33,098 bases of DNA from Bacteroidales bacterium (GCA_015061165.1 SUXC01000022.1:1-33098), one strand, 5' to 3'; shown: positions 1 to 5,940, counted from the stretch's first letter. Notes: a model not told the origin generated them from the letters alone. Numbers and translations are program-made.

Positions 1-71
1 TAACGGCGAATGGAGCAAATTAGACAAATTGACTTTGATTCGTTAAATTAGCGTAATTCGCTGTTAGAAGA
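1..71. repeat. Dispersed AT-rich repeat, left window edge
   Basis: The first 66 bases contain TAACGGCGAAT and an AATTAGCGTAATTCGCTGTTA stretch. The same words (TAACGGCGAAT twice, and forms such as AATTCGTATAATTAGCCGTT) recur at 27,623-27,766 and 28,189-28,276. I read this as another member of that dispersed repeat family. It continues beyond the window. Confidence 0.5.
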
Positions 72-257
72 TTATTCTTTGTAGCGGTACTTATAGTCTA
101 TGCCGATGAGCGAACCGCTGAAGGTCAGTATTTCACCGAAGGCGATGAGTACGGAGTGGTGGATTTCGCCCAATGGGTGTGCAACAAAACCACACGCAAG
201 CAATGCGCACCCGAAGGCGCACATTGCAGTAGCGATTATGAGTTGCAAGCGTTTCAC
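72..257 (-). CDS. Small two-helix membrane protein (holin-like candidate)
   Basis: A 61-residue protein starting at a GTG codon. It shows two hydrophobic segments, roughly residues 5-26 and 35-53, and ends in a basic, polar tail (DYKYRYKE). Length and two-helix topology fit small membrane proteins of Bacteroidales phage-like islands, where such genes often sit near cell-wall amidase genes. No amidase is visible here because the window ends 71 bases downstream of its stop. A holin-like role is inference from size, topology and context only. No Bacteroidales-type promoter was found directly upstream; the upstream sequence is an array of short AATTAAGAATT repeats. The reading frame looks real because it is uninterrupted, has clean hydrophobic periodicity and lies outside the palindromic repeats. 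Confidence 0.55.
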   Translation of the reverse strand: MKRLQLIIATAMCAFGCALLACGFVAHPLGEIHHSVLIAFGEILTFSGSLIGIDYKYRYKE

Positions 258-261
258 TTTA

Positions 262-300
262 ATTAAGAATTAAGAATTTTGAATTAAGAATTAAGAATTA
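262..300. repeat. Short AATTAAGAATT tandem repeats
   Basis: Four near-copies of ATTAAGAATT in about 40 bases separate the small membrane protein from the palindromic repeat array. No gene or promoter was recognised in it. Confidence 0.6.
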
Positions 301-775
301 CGCGGTAATGATTTGACCACTGAACTGCACGGAACTACACTGAACCAAGGATATATATATCGTGTTTCCGTGTCTGTCCGTGCTCGTCCGTGGTTGGTAT
401 ATTTCCCACTAAGAAACATCTTTCCGCGGTGATGATTTGACCACCGAACTTCACGGAACAACACTGAACCAAGGATATATATCGTGTTTCCGTGCTTTTC
501 CGTGCTTGTCAGTGGTTGGTAATATCCACCACTGAGAGACAGACTTCCGCGGGTATGGTTTTGACCACCGAACTGCACGGAACTACACGGAACAAAGGAT
601 ATATATTTCGTGTTTCCGTGTCCATCTGTGCTCGTCCGTGGTTGGTATATTTCCCACCAAGAGACATCTTTCCGCGGTGATGATTTGACCACTGAACTGC
701 ACGGAACTACACTGAACCAAGGATATATATATCCGTGTTTCCGTGCTTGTCCGTGCTTGTCAGTGGTTGGTAATG
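301..775. repeat. Array of four ~124-bp palindromic repeat units
   Basis: Four units start at the word CGCGG at 301, 425, 548 and 673, so the period is 123-125 bp. Each unit holds a left arm (ACCACTGAACTGCACGG and so on), a central AAGGATATATAT core and a right arm (TCCGTGCTTGTCAGTGGT) that is the imperfect reverse complement of the left arm. Each unit could therefore fold into a long hairpin. The units differ from each other at scattered bases. The array ends 8 bases from the stop codon of the next minus-strand gene. The same family recurs at 5,225-5,452. Open reading frames in the array translate the repeat and are not genes. Confidence 0.9.
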
Positions 776-782
776 TTACACG

Positions 783-1100
783 TTACGCAGGGGTGTACGA
801 ATTCCACTCTTGGTTCCACACATACTGACGCAAGGTGGTGTACTTACTTTGCGCCTTGAATGCCATTTGGTCGATAGGCATTTGGTTTGGATCCGCCAGA
901 CGCGCATTGGTTGCAGCAGCCACAGCAGCGAATTTCGCTTGGTGGTCTTTCTCCGCTTGCGAGTACTTGGTGCTACGTTTGCCGTATGCCTGTGTGTAGT
1001 TCAGTTTACTTGCTGCGCGGTGTGCGAAGCCGATTTTGTGGTGTTTTGCCACTTTGCCGTGGATTTTCTCCACAGGGAATGCATATTCTACTTTTGCCAT
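783..1100 (-). CDS. Small island protein, paralogue A (MAK...HGK family)
   Basis: A 105-residue basic protein of unknown function, beginning MAKVEYAFPVEKIHGK at the ATG at 1100. A longer frame would need a TTG, and the ATG start lines up with the MAK start of the neighbouring paralogue. Its second half (a stretch with AEKDHQAKF followed by SKYTTLRQYV) aligns by eye with residues of the protein at 1433-1729 and with nearly all of the protein at 5469-5633. The shared pattern is Q..+F, a helical spacer, then K.+TL..Y. There is no signal peptide or membrane segment. The stop codon abuts the palindromic repeat array. The layout resembles small Bacteroidales proteins of the DUF6266 kind, but that assignment is tentative. 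Confidence 0.6.
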   Translation of the reverse strand: MAKVEYAFPVEKIHGKVAKHHKIGFAHRAASKLNYTQAYGKRSTKYSQAEKDHQAKFAAVAAATNARLADPNQMPIDQMAFKAQSKYTTLRQYVWNQEWNSYTPA

Positions 1101-1165
1101 CGTGTTCGGCAATCGAACGGGAGAGTAAGAAACAATGGGGATTTTATTAACAACAACATCAACAA

Positions 1166-1209
1166 CTTAATTCAACAACTATTCCGCTCGCAACAACACA
1201 GCTCGCGGT
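1166..1209 (+). repeat. AACAAC-type short palindromic repeat, intergenic copy
   Basis: The segment reads AACAACTTAATTCAACAAC and then ATTCCGCTCGCAACAACACA, followed by GCTCGCGG, which can pair imperfectly with CCGCTCGC across an ACAACAC loop. A 22-base stretch (1181-1202) recurs exactly, in inverted orientation, inside the virE gene at 6937-6958. A second related copy lies at 6833-6874. Confidence 0.7.
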
Positions 1210-1275
1210 TGAGAATTTGTTTTAAGACAATTGGCGTCAATTGGGTTGTCAATTTTTGTCAATTCAAGATTTGCC

Positions 1276-1328
1276 TTTTGTTCTTGCCCAAATGAATGCA
1301 ACGGGTTGCATTAGTGGGCAGAACAAAA
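1276..1328. repeat. Long imperfect palindrome
   Basis: The left arm (1276-1302) and right arm (1305-1328) are reverse complements apart from one mismatched position and three unpaired bases. The core is GTTGCATT against AATGCAAC, and the outer part is TTTTGTTCT against AGAACAAAA. On the plus strand it is followed by ATTGTTTTTTACT. It could be a terminator-like hairpin, a protein-binding dyad or a remnant of a mobile palindrome. Confidence 0.75.
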
Positions 1329-1432
1329 TGATTGTTTTTTACTCGGGTTCGGAATCCTCCATGCCGTGGGAGGGGGTTAAGGGTTTAATGTTTAATGAAT
1401 TAATGTTTAATGATTAGAGGTAAAGGCTGGGG

Positions 1433-1729
1433 TTAGAGTTTTGCCATTTCCATAGCCAACATATAGCCTTGTAGGGTTTTGTACTTGCGTTGTTTCTCAA
1501 ACGCTTCCCTGTAGGCTGCAATGTCTTCATTGGAAAGGTTTTTCACGTTGGTTTTGGCTTGTGCGAAGCGATTACGTTGTGCGATTTGCGCTTCGGTAGG
1601 AGGATTAGGGTTTTCGCCTATTTTCCCCGTGAACTGAGTACCATATCTGACTGCGGCGTAGTACTCACTCTCGCCGTTGAACTTACCGTGCATTTCGCCG
1701 ATGAGTTCCATGGGTTTGAATTTTGCCAT
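1433..1729 (-). CDS. Small island protein, paralogue B (MAK...HGK family)
   Basis: A 98-residue soluble, basic protein. It begins MAKFKPMELIGEMHGKF, contains YYAAVRYGTQFTGK and a proline-rich NPNPPTEAQ segment, and ends KYKTLQGYMLAMEMAKL. The N-terminal MAK...(I/M)HGK and the C-terminal K(Y)KTL.GY align with the proteins at 783-1100 and 5469-5633. The YYAAVRYG...NPPTEAQIAQRNRF run recalls small DUF6266-like proteins common in Bacteroidales, but I cannot confirm this. A good -7 element lies at 1791-1798, with a 12-bp dyad directly upstream of it, so this gene probably has its own regulated promoter. Function is unknown. Confidence 0.65.
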   Translation of the reverse strand: MAKFKPMELIGEMHGKFNGESEYYAAVRYGTQFTGKIGENPNPPTEAQIAQRNRFAQAKTNVKNLSNEDIAAYREAFEKQRKYKTLQGYMLAMEMAKL

Positions 1730-1790
1730 AGTTCGTTTAGTGTTTAGTGGTTAAAAGCTGGGATATTTCGTTGCGCATTGAAATCGAGTG

Positions 1791-1837
1791 CAAAGGTACA
1801 ACAAACCCACACAGCGTTGTGGGCTTGTGTGGGTTTG
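1791..1837 (-). promoter_or_regulatory. Promoter and 12-bp dyad upstream of paralogue B
   Basis: TACCTTTG (minus strand) lies at 1791-1798. Directly upstream, CAAACCCACACA (1802-1813) and its perfect reverse complement (1826-1837) form a dyad with a 12-base spacer that itself carries another TTGTGGG. The dyad covers the place where the -33 element would be, which suits an operator. Confidence 0.6.
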
Positions 1838-1953
1838 CGAGGGAATAAAGTAGAATAAAATGGATTGGGAGGGATTAGATATGTTATTCTTAGGGCTAAA
1901 AAAATGAAAAAAGTATATATAAACCACGATTTTTACCAAAAAATCGAAATATA

Positions 1954-1984
1954 TTTGCAAATATGTACTTTTTATTGTAACTTT
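1954..1984 (+). promoter_or_regulatory. Promoter of the putative structured RNA
   Basis: TTG at 1954-1956, a 20-base spacer and TAACTTTG at 1977-1984 match the Bacteroidota consensus with the same spacing as eleven other promoters in this window. Transcription should start near 1990. Confidence 0.75.
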
Positions 1985-1989
1985 GCAGT

Positions 1990-2240
1990 CGAAATGTAAA
2001 ATGTAAAGGTACTTTTACATATTTAGCAAGGCATATATCTAAGGAACGAACGGCAAACAATAGATGACAAAAGGTATGTGTCCCGTGCTATCTGTGCTTT
2101 TGGCATAGGTAACAGGGGTATTGTCATCTAAGTTTGCCGACTTCGTTCCTTACTCCAGTTTACCTATGTCCTTTTGAAAACAAAGGACTGGTAATATATA
2201 ATGGCGCTACTAGTCCGTGGGATTAGTAGCGTTTTTATTG
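1990..2240 (+). ncRNA. Putative structured non-coding RNA (or long leader of the restriction gene)
   Basis: A transcript of about 250 nt is implied by the promoter at 1954-1984 and the terminator-like hairpin at 2204-2236. Its main element is a stem whose arms, 2041-2070 and about 2130-2161, are nearly perfect reverse complements: AAGGAACGAA pairs with TTCGTTCCTT, GGCAAAC with GTTTGCC, and TAGATGACAA with TTGTCATCTA. The roughly 60-nt top of the stem can pair only partly. A second hairpin (GTCCTTT against AAAGGAC, 2168-2187) and the terminator hairpin follow. A long stem with an opened top recalls 6S RNA of Bacteroidales, but I cannot confirm a known family. It may instead act as the 5' leader of the endonuclease gene that starts 24 nt further on. 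Confidence 0.6.
2204..2236 (+). terminator. Intrinsic terminator before the restriction gene
   Basis: CGCTACTA (2205-2212) pairs perfectly with TAGTAGCG (2224-2231) across an 11-nt loop and is followed by TTTTT. It sits between the RNA promoter and the endonuclease gene. Confidence 0.7.
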
Positions 2241-2263
2241 CACCAGTATAAAAAACACTAATA

Positions 2264-3070
2264 ATGTGCAACAAAAGAGGAACAATTGCTCGTTATCGGG
2301 CAATGCAAAATATACTGGTTATGATATGCAATAAAAGAAAAATGATCGCTCGTTTTCGAGAGGTGAAAAGTATGGGGTATATTCCTTCACATCGCACAAG
2401 TGACACAGGAATTGGTAAAACTTTCGAAGATTGTGTAGGAGTAGCAGAGAATAATATCAATGCGCCTGATTTATTTGGTTTTGAGATAAAGGCACATCGT
2501 GAAAAGTCAAGTTCTTATGTTACGCTTTTTACAAAAAGACCATCCTTTCCTGATGATGCAAATAGTATTTTGAATACAAAGTTTGGTACACCTTATCCAA
2601 ACAATCCAACTTTAAATAGACTACATACCTCTATGTTTGCTACCAAAGGCAATACATATATGGGAAAATATTCTTTCCAGTTATGCGTTGATCAAGAAGC
2701 AAAAAAGATTTTGATTCAAGTAAGCGATTTACAAAGTGGTAACATTTTAGATAAATCAGCAGGATATACCTTTGAAGAAATAGAAGAAGCGCTAAAGAAT
2801 AAATTAGAGAACTTATTCTATGTGTCAGCCAAGAGACAAAAAAGCGAGGGTACAGAACTATTCTTGTTTCATAAAGCAGATGTATATATGCATCCTTCCA
2901 TAGAAAGATTTATTGACCTGCTGCAAGAAGGGGAAATTATGTATGATATTCGTATAGGAAGTTACAAGTCAGGTACGAATTATGGTAAATCTCACGACCA
3001 CGGAAGCGGTTTCCGCATTTTGCCTCAATCGTTAGGTAAATTGTTTACCTATCATGAAGAAGTAGAATAA
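2264..3070 (+). CDS. Type II restriction endonuclease, MvaI/BcnI family
   Basis: The protein (268 residues from the first ATG) matches the MvaI/BcnI family of PD-(D/E)XK enzymes. The signature TGIGKTFED lies at residues 48-56, then PDLFGFEIK with the D69...E74-x-K76 catalytic triad, and a C-terminal DIRIGSYKSG...GKSHDHGSGFRI block that closely resembles R.MvaI as I remember it. By that likeness it should cut CCWGG; this is inference. MvaI has about 28 residues before TGIGKTFED, so translation may really begin at Met20 (2321) or Met27 (2342). The first 40 residues contain a tandem duplication (CNKRGTIARYR, then CNKRKMIARFR). It is convergent with its methyltransferase, with three bases between stops. 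No promoter of its own was seen between the terminator at 2236 and the start. Confidence 0.88.
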   Translation: MCNKRGTIARYRAMQNILVMICNKRKMIARFREVKSMGYIPSHRTSDTGIGKTFEDCVGVAENNINAPDLFGFEIKAHREKSSSYVTLFTKRPSFPDDANSILNTKFGTPYPNNPTLNRLHTSMFATKGNTYMGKYSFQLCVDQEAKKILIQVSDLQSGNILDKSAGYTFEEIEEALKNKLENLFYVSAKRQKSEGTELFLFHKADVYMHPSIERFIDLLQEGEIMYDIRIGSYKSGTNYGKSHDHGSGFRILPQSLGKLFTYHEEVE

Positions 3071-3073
3071 TTA

Positions 3074-4813
3074 CTACTGTTTATCAAGAATAACCAAAAA
3101 CTCTTGGCTCATGGTAGCCACTTTAAGCCCTGCCTGATTGGTGGGGCTTGTTTGTGCTGGCATTCGTTTGTTGGGTATCTCTCTTACGAGGGTGATTTTG
3201 TGCTTAAATCCATGATGCGAGAAAGTTTCTGCTGTGAATAGGTCTAATGGTATTTGGATACCTTTGACGCGTCTGTCTCCTACTACATAGCAAACAACTC
3301 CTCCCTTGCGTACCACTTTTGCAACATTTTGAATGCTCAATGTGTAGTCATTTAAGAAGCTCACAACTTCCCAATAACGTTTTTCATCTAATGCCCTAAT
3401 AGCATCTAGTTCTTGTCGAATTGTGGTAGTTGTAAATAATTCTTGGCGCGTTTTTTTACCACCCATTAACATTGAATCAAGTGAAGCAGCCTCTTTGTAG
3501 CAGAACCATTCATTTGCCCAACGCGAAAACTGACCATAAGCAACGGTGGTGTGGCTATCTCCATAAGGTGGCGATGTGACAACCATATCAACACTTCCTT
3601 CGGGCAGGATGGTGTCAGGAATGCCAAAAGTGGAGTTAAAGTCGCACACTTTACTATTGGTTTGCATAGGTGCAGTTGTATTGAATTGGTGCAATCCGTT
3701 GATATTTCTCGTTACTTTGCGCTTGAACAAATCAAAAACATCAGGTTTGAACTTTTCCAAACTTTTTTCGGACATTTTAAAGCGCTTGAATTCACCATTC
3801 CGAGTGAAAGATACTTCGCGTACCGTTTCAGCCAAACAAAGTAGGAAAAACTCGCATCCATTTGCATGGTCATCTATCAATTGCTGAATATATGACAATC
3901 GAAGTAGAGCATCCTCCGTGTACCAGAAAATATAATTTGAGATATTACTAAAGTCTTTTTTGCGCACTATGTTTGGATCATAATTTTTGAAGTGCGAACA
4001 GATATTCTCGAACCATTCTACGATTTGCGGTTGGTCATAGTGTGTTGTTTTCACTCTACTCATCATACGCGCCAATGGATTGAGGTCTGTTCCAATTGCA
4101 TTTACACCTATAAGGTTGGCTTCTACCAAAGTAGTTCCACTACCAGCATACGGGTCAAAAATACACTCCAAGCGTCCTGATGGTTTGTATTCCTCAATTA
4201 AGGTACGCGCCACTTGCGGAATCATCATTGCTGGATATGCATGGTAGCAGTGCGTGTACTCTTTCGTGTTAGCAGTACGAAAACTCCACCGATCATCTAC
4301 TAAACGATGATATATTGCATCTGCCTTTGGAACGAGCAATTCTTCAACAGTAATATCCGTAAAGCAATGCCAAATTTTGAGGTCATGAGGTTTGTAGTCA
4401 TCAAAAAGTTGTTTCTCAAACTTCATCTCAAAAACCAAACGCATACGATCATCTTCACAAGTAGGGTCTATATCTTGTTTGGTGCCTGCATGTATCTTTG
4501 TGACTTTATAGATATCACGAATACCTTTGCCACTAATGTATGGCACGAGATATTCTACCTGTTTGAGATCAATTGTATTGGGGAACTTTGGTCGTGTCCA
4601 ATAAACTTTGGCTGTACGATCAAAAATTTTTGCAGCATTTTTAAGAGGAACAACAGCAACCAAAACACGCGCATTGGGGTTCAATCCTTCAAGAGGGTGA
4701 ACCGCCTTCTCAATAGGCTTGGGTTGCGGCACCAAGCCATTTTGATAAGTATCTCTAAATTCCTCAAAATCAATACTGAGGACTTTGGGAGTTCGCAATT
4801 TAGGTGCAGGCAT
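3074..4813 (-). CDS. Type II DNA methyltransferase (probably N4-cytosine)
   Basis: Partner of the adjacent endonuclease. The AdoMet-binding motif I (DPYAGSGTTLVEAN) begins at residue 220 and the catalytic motif IV (TSPPYGDS) has its Ser at 414; SPPY is typical of N4-cytosine enzymes. The start was set at the ATG at 4813 (MPAPKLRTP, 579 residues), because the longer frame would begin upstream of the predicted transcription start of the promoter at 4840-4870. The first 170 residues belong to no domain I recognise; the YWTRPKF...YLVPYI stretch might be a PUA-like module, a guess only. Motif I comes before motif IV, with about 190 residues between, the reverse of the common beta order. By context the target is the endonuclease site, presumably CCWGG. 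Confidence 0.88.
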   Translation of the reverse strand: MPAPKLRTPKVLSIDFEEFRDTYQNGLVPQPKPIEKAVHPLEGLNPNARVLVAVVPLKNAAKIFDRTAKVYWTRPKFPNTIDLKQVEYLVPYISGKGIRDIYKVTKIHAGTKQDIDPTCEDDRMRLVFEMKFEKQLFDDYKPHDLKIWHCFTDITVEELLVPKADAIYHRLVDDRWSFRTANTKEYTHCYHAYPAMMIPQVARTLIEEYKPSGRLECIFDPYAGSGTTLVEANLIGVNAIGTDLNPLARMMSRVKTTHYDQPQIVEWFENICSHFKNYDPNIVRKKDFSNISNYIFWYTEDALLRLSYIQQLIDDHANGCEFFLLCLAETVREVSFTRNGEFKRFKMSEKSLEKFKPDVFDLFKRKVTRNINGLHQFNTTAPMQTNSKVCDFNSTFGIPDTILPEGSVDMVVTSPPYGDSHTTVAYGQFSRWANEWFCYKEAASLDSMLMGGKKTRQELFTTTTIRQELDAIRALDEKRYWEVVSFLNDYTLSIQNVAKVVRKGGVVCYVVGDRRVKGIQIPLDLFTAETFSHHGFKHKITLVREIPNKRMPAQTSPTNQAGLKVATMSQEFLVILDKQ

Positions 4814-4839
4814 TTTACGGTGCTTGTTTTTTTGGGGTG

Positions 4840-4870
4840 CAAAGGTAGTGAAAAATTTTGAGATATGCAA
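4840..4870 (-). promoter_or_regulatory. Methyltransferase promoter
   Basis: On the minus strand TTG (4868-4870), a 20-base spacer and TACCTTTG (4840-4847). The predicted transcript starts about 20-25 nt before the chosen ATG at 4813 and excludes the upstream in-frame ATG. Confidence 0.75.
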
Positions 4871-4928
4871 AAAAAATAGCGTAAAGTGCATTTTTTAGAC
4901 CGCTGCGCTGCTGTTTAGTGTTTAGTGT

Positions 4929-5108
4929 CTAAACCTCTATATCATACTTCTCACACAAGTACTTCACCACCTTAGGCGGGAAGAGTTTAGTCGTGGGTCG
5001 AATGCCGTTGGCTTCGAGAAAGGCACGGTCGCTTTTCAGCCAACGGCGGAATGTCTCGGGACTTACACCTGCTGCGCGGGCAAGTTCAATTTTCGTTCGA
5101 GATTTCAT
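4929..5108 (-). CDS. DUF4248 family small HTH-like protein
   Basis: A 59-residue protein. It begins MKSRTKIELARAAGVSPETF and continues with RRWLKSD, then a segment with IRPTTKLFPPKVVKYL and CEKYDIEV. The first 30 residues look like a helix-turn-helix (ELARAAGVSPETFRRWL), and the KLFPPKVVKYLCEKY end is typical of DUF4248 proteins. In Bacteroidales these short proteins are regularly found beside VirE/VapE genes, HU-like proteins and amidases in phage-like islands, which agrees with the virE gene upstream. A likely DNA-binding role is inference. A 6-bp dyad (TATCAA-N5-TTGATA, 5125-5141) lies 17 bases upstream of the start codon. Confidence 0.8.
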   Translation of the reverse strand: MKSRTKIELARAAGVSPETFRRWLKSDRAFLEANGIRPTTKLFPPKVVKYLCEKYDIEV

Positions 5109-5124
5109 AAGTATATCACACTTC

Positions 5125-5141
5125 TATCAATTGCTTTGATA
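5125..5141. promoter_or_regulatory. Dyad upstream of the DUF4248 gene
   Basis: TATCAA and its reverse complement TTGATA are separated by five bases. The site lies 17 bases before the start codon, where a bound regulator would block transcription. Support is only symmetry and position. Confidence 0.35.
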
Positions 5142-5224
5142 CATCATTTTTGTCTAACCTTCAGCATCCCTTCGGTATCCCTTCGGGAGAAGGAGAAAAA
5201 AGGATGATTTTTCACCACGGAGCC

Positions 5225-5452
5225 GAGGTGATGATTTGACCACCGAACCGCACGGAACTACACGGAAGAAAGGATATATATTCCGTGTTCATCCGTGCTT
5301 GTCCGTGGTCGTCCGTGGTTGGTAATATCTCCCGCTGAGAGACATACTTCCGCGGTTATGTTTCGACCACCGAACCACACGGAACAACACTGAACCAAGG
5401 ATATATATTCCGTGTTTCCGTGTTCATCCGTGCTTGTCCGTGGTGGGTGTCA
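5225..5452. repeat. Two further ~124-bp palindromic repeat units
   Basis: Two units of the family seen at 301-775. One starts near 5,225 and the next at CGCGG at 5351. Left arms (ACCACCGAACCGCACGG), the AAGGATATATAT core and right arms (TCCGTGGTCGTCCGTGGT) are all present. This array also ends just short (16 bases) of the stop codon of a small-protein gene. Together with the left array it brackets the R-M genes, the RNA and the DUF4248 gene. The gene-free stretch 5,109-5,468 otherwise contains only a CCCTTCGG short repeat near 5,168-5,190. Confidence 0.88.
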
Positions 5453-5468
5453 TTTTCCGTGTGGGGCA

Positions 5469-5633
5469 TTACGCTGCTTTGTACATCTCGCGGAAGACAT
5501 AGCCATAGATAGTTTGCATTTTGTCCTTGCGGTTCTTCCATTTTTTCGTGTAAATGGTGGTTAATACTGGGTCGCGCAGGACCTTCCATGTCGCAGTCAA
5601 GGTGCGAACAAATCTGATTTGATTCTGGGTCAT
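5469..5633 (-). CDS. Small island protein, paralogue C (short form)
   Basis: A 54-residue basic protein starting MTQNQIRFVRTLTATWKV and ending KMQTIYGYVFREMYKAA. It corresponds to the C-terminal half of the proteins at 783-1100 and 1433-1729: Q..RF, a helical spacer, then K.QT..GY. The ATG at 5633 was chosen because the longer frame upstream is AT-rich sequence with a run of hydrophobic and Phe codons. There is no signal peptide. Its stop lies 16 bases from a palindromic repeat array, just as paralogue A's stop lies beside the other array. Function is unknown. It is either a truncated relative or a minimal form of the domain. Confidence 0.5.
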   Translation of the reverse strand: MTQNQIRFVRTLTATWKVLRDPVLTTIYTKKWKNRKDKMQTIYGYVFREMYKAA

Positions 5634-5849
5634 AATACTAAAAATTAAAAGGATTATTTTTACTACAAAAATTATAAACTGTTCACTAAAAAAACAAGGA
5701 ACATTTATTAAAAACAAAAATTATAGAAAATTAAGCCAAAAATTCACAAAAATTATCTTATTCACTACCAAAATTGCAGTATCTTACAGTAAATTAACCA
5801 AAATTTTAGTGGACAATAGTGACAAGAATTATAAACAATTATCCTCCCA

Positions 5850-5940
5850 ACTTCCCAACCATTCATCTATTTTCTAAACTTCACGTGCGGGCGGGCGTGA
5901 GTTTTTAATAATCAATGGTAGGGATGGGCAGTTGGGAAGT
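5850..5940. repeat. Inverted repeat enclosing a terminator-like hairpin
   Basis: ACTTCCCAAC (5850-5859) and its perfect reverse complement (5931-5940) lie 71 bases apart, ending 4 bases before the virE stop. Pairing extends a further few bases through ATC/GAT. Confidence 0.6.
5876..5906. terminator. Probable terminator after virE
   Basis: AAACTTCACG and CGTGAGTTT pair with one bulged base around a G/C-rich loop and give T-rich tails on both strands. It is well placed to end the minus-strand XRE-virE transcript. Confidence 0.5.

Larger units (their letters stand above)
1101..1432. other. Gene-free 332-bp stretch with hairpins and short repeats
   Basis: No gene was recognised. From left to right it holds an AACAAC-rich repeat element (1166-1209) that also occurs in the virE gene, three GTCAATT words at 1236, 1248 and 1258, a long imperfect palindrome (1276-1328) and an AT-rich TTTAATGTTTAATG stretch near 1386-1416. 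Confidence 0.7.
1730..2263. other. Gene-free 534-bp stretch: promoters and structured RNA
   Basis: This stretch holds the regulatory region of the gene to the left, an AT-rich segment, and a probable RNA gene with promoter and terminator (described separately). No protein-coding gene was recognised; the short minus-strand frame at 1751-1960 has the composition of untranslated AT-rich DNA. Confidence 0.7.

Noticed and set aside
301..775. Possible CRISPR array
   Set aside because: The whole 124-bp unit repeats, with no short constant repeat separated by unrelated spacers, and no cas gene is present.
291..828. Open frames of 60-130 codons across the 124-bp repeats, on both strands
   Set aside because: They translate the palindromic repeat units themselves, repeat with the same period and have no start signals; they are not genes. 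The same applies to the frame at 5,356-5,589.
1751..1960. 69-codon minus-strand frame
   Set aside because: The sequence is AT-rich with runs of Phe, Tyr and Lys codons and overlaps promoter and operator elements of neighbouring genes.
2041..2161. Terminal inverted repeats of a small transposable element
   Set aside because: The arms would suit a MITE, but no clear target duplication flanks them, and a promoter and terminator frame the whole structure, which fits an RNA gene better. Kept as an alternative in the finding.
4307..4861. 184-codon plus-strand frame opposite the methylase gene
   Set aside because: It is the shadow of a conserved gene, with no recognisable domain, and runs through that gene's promoter.
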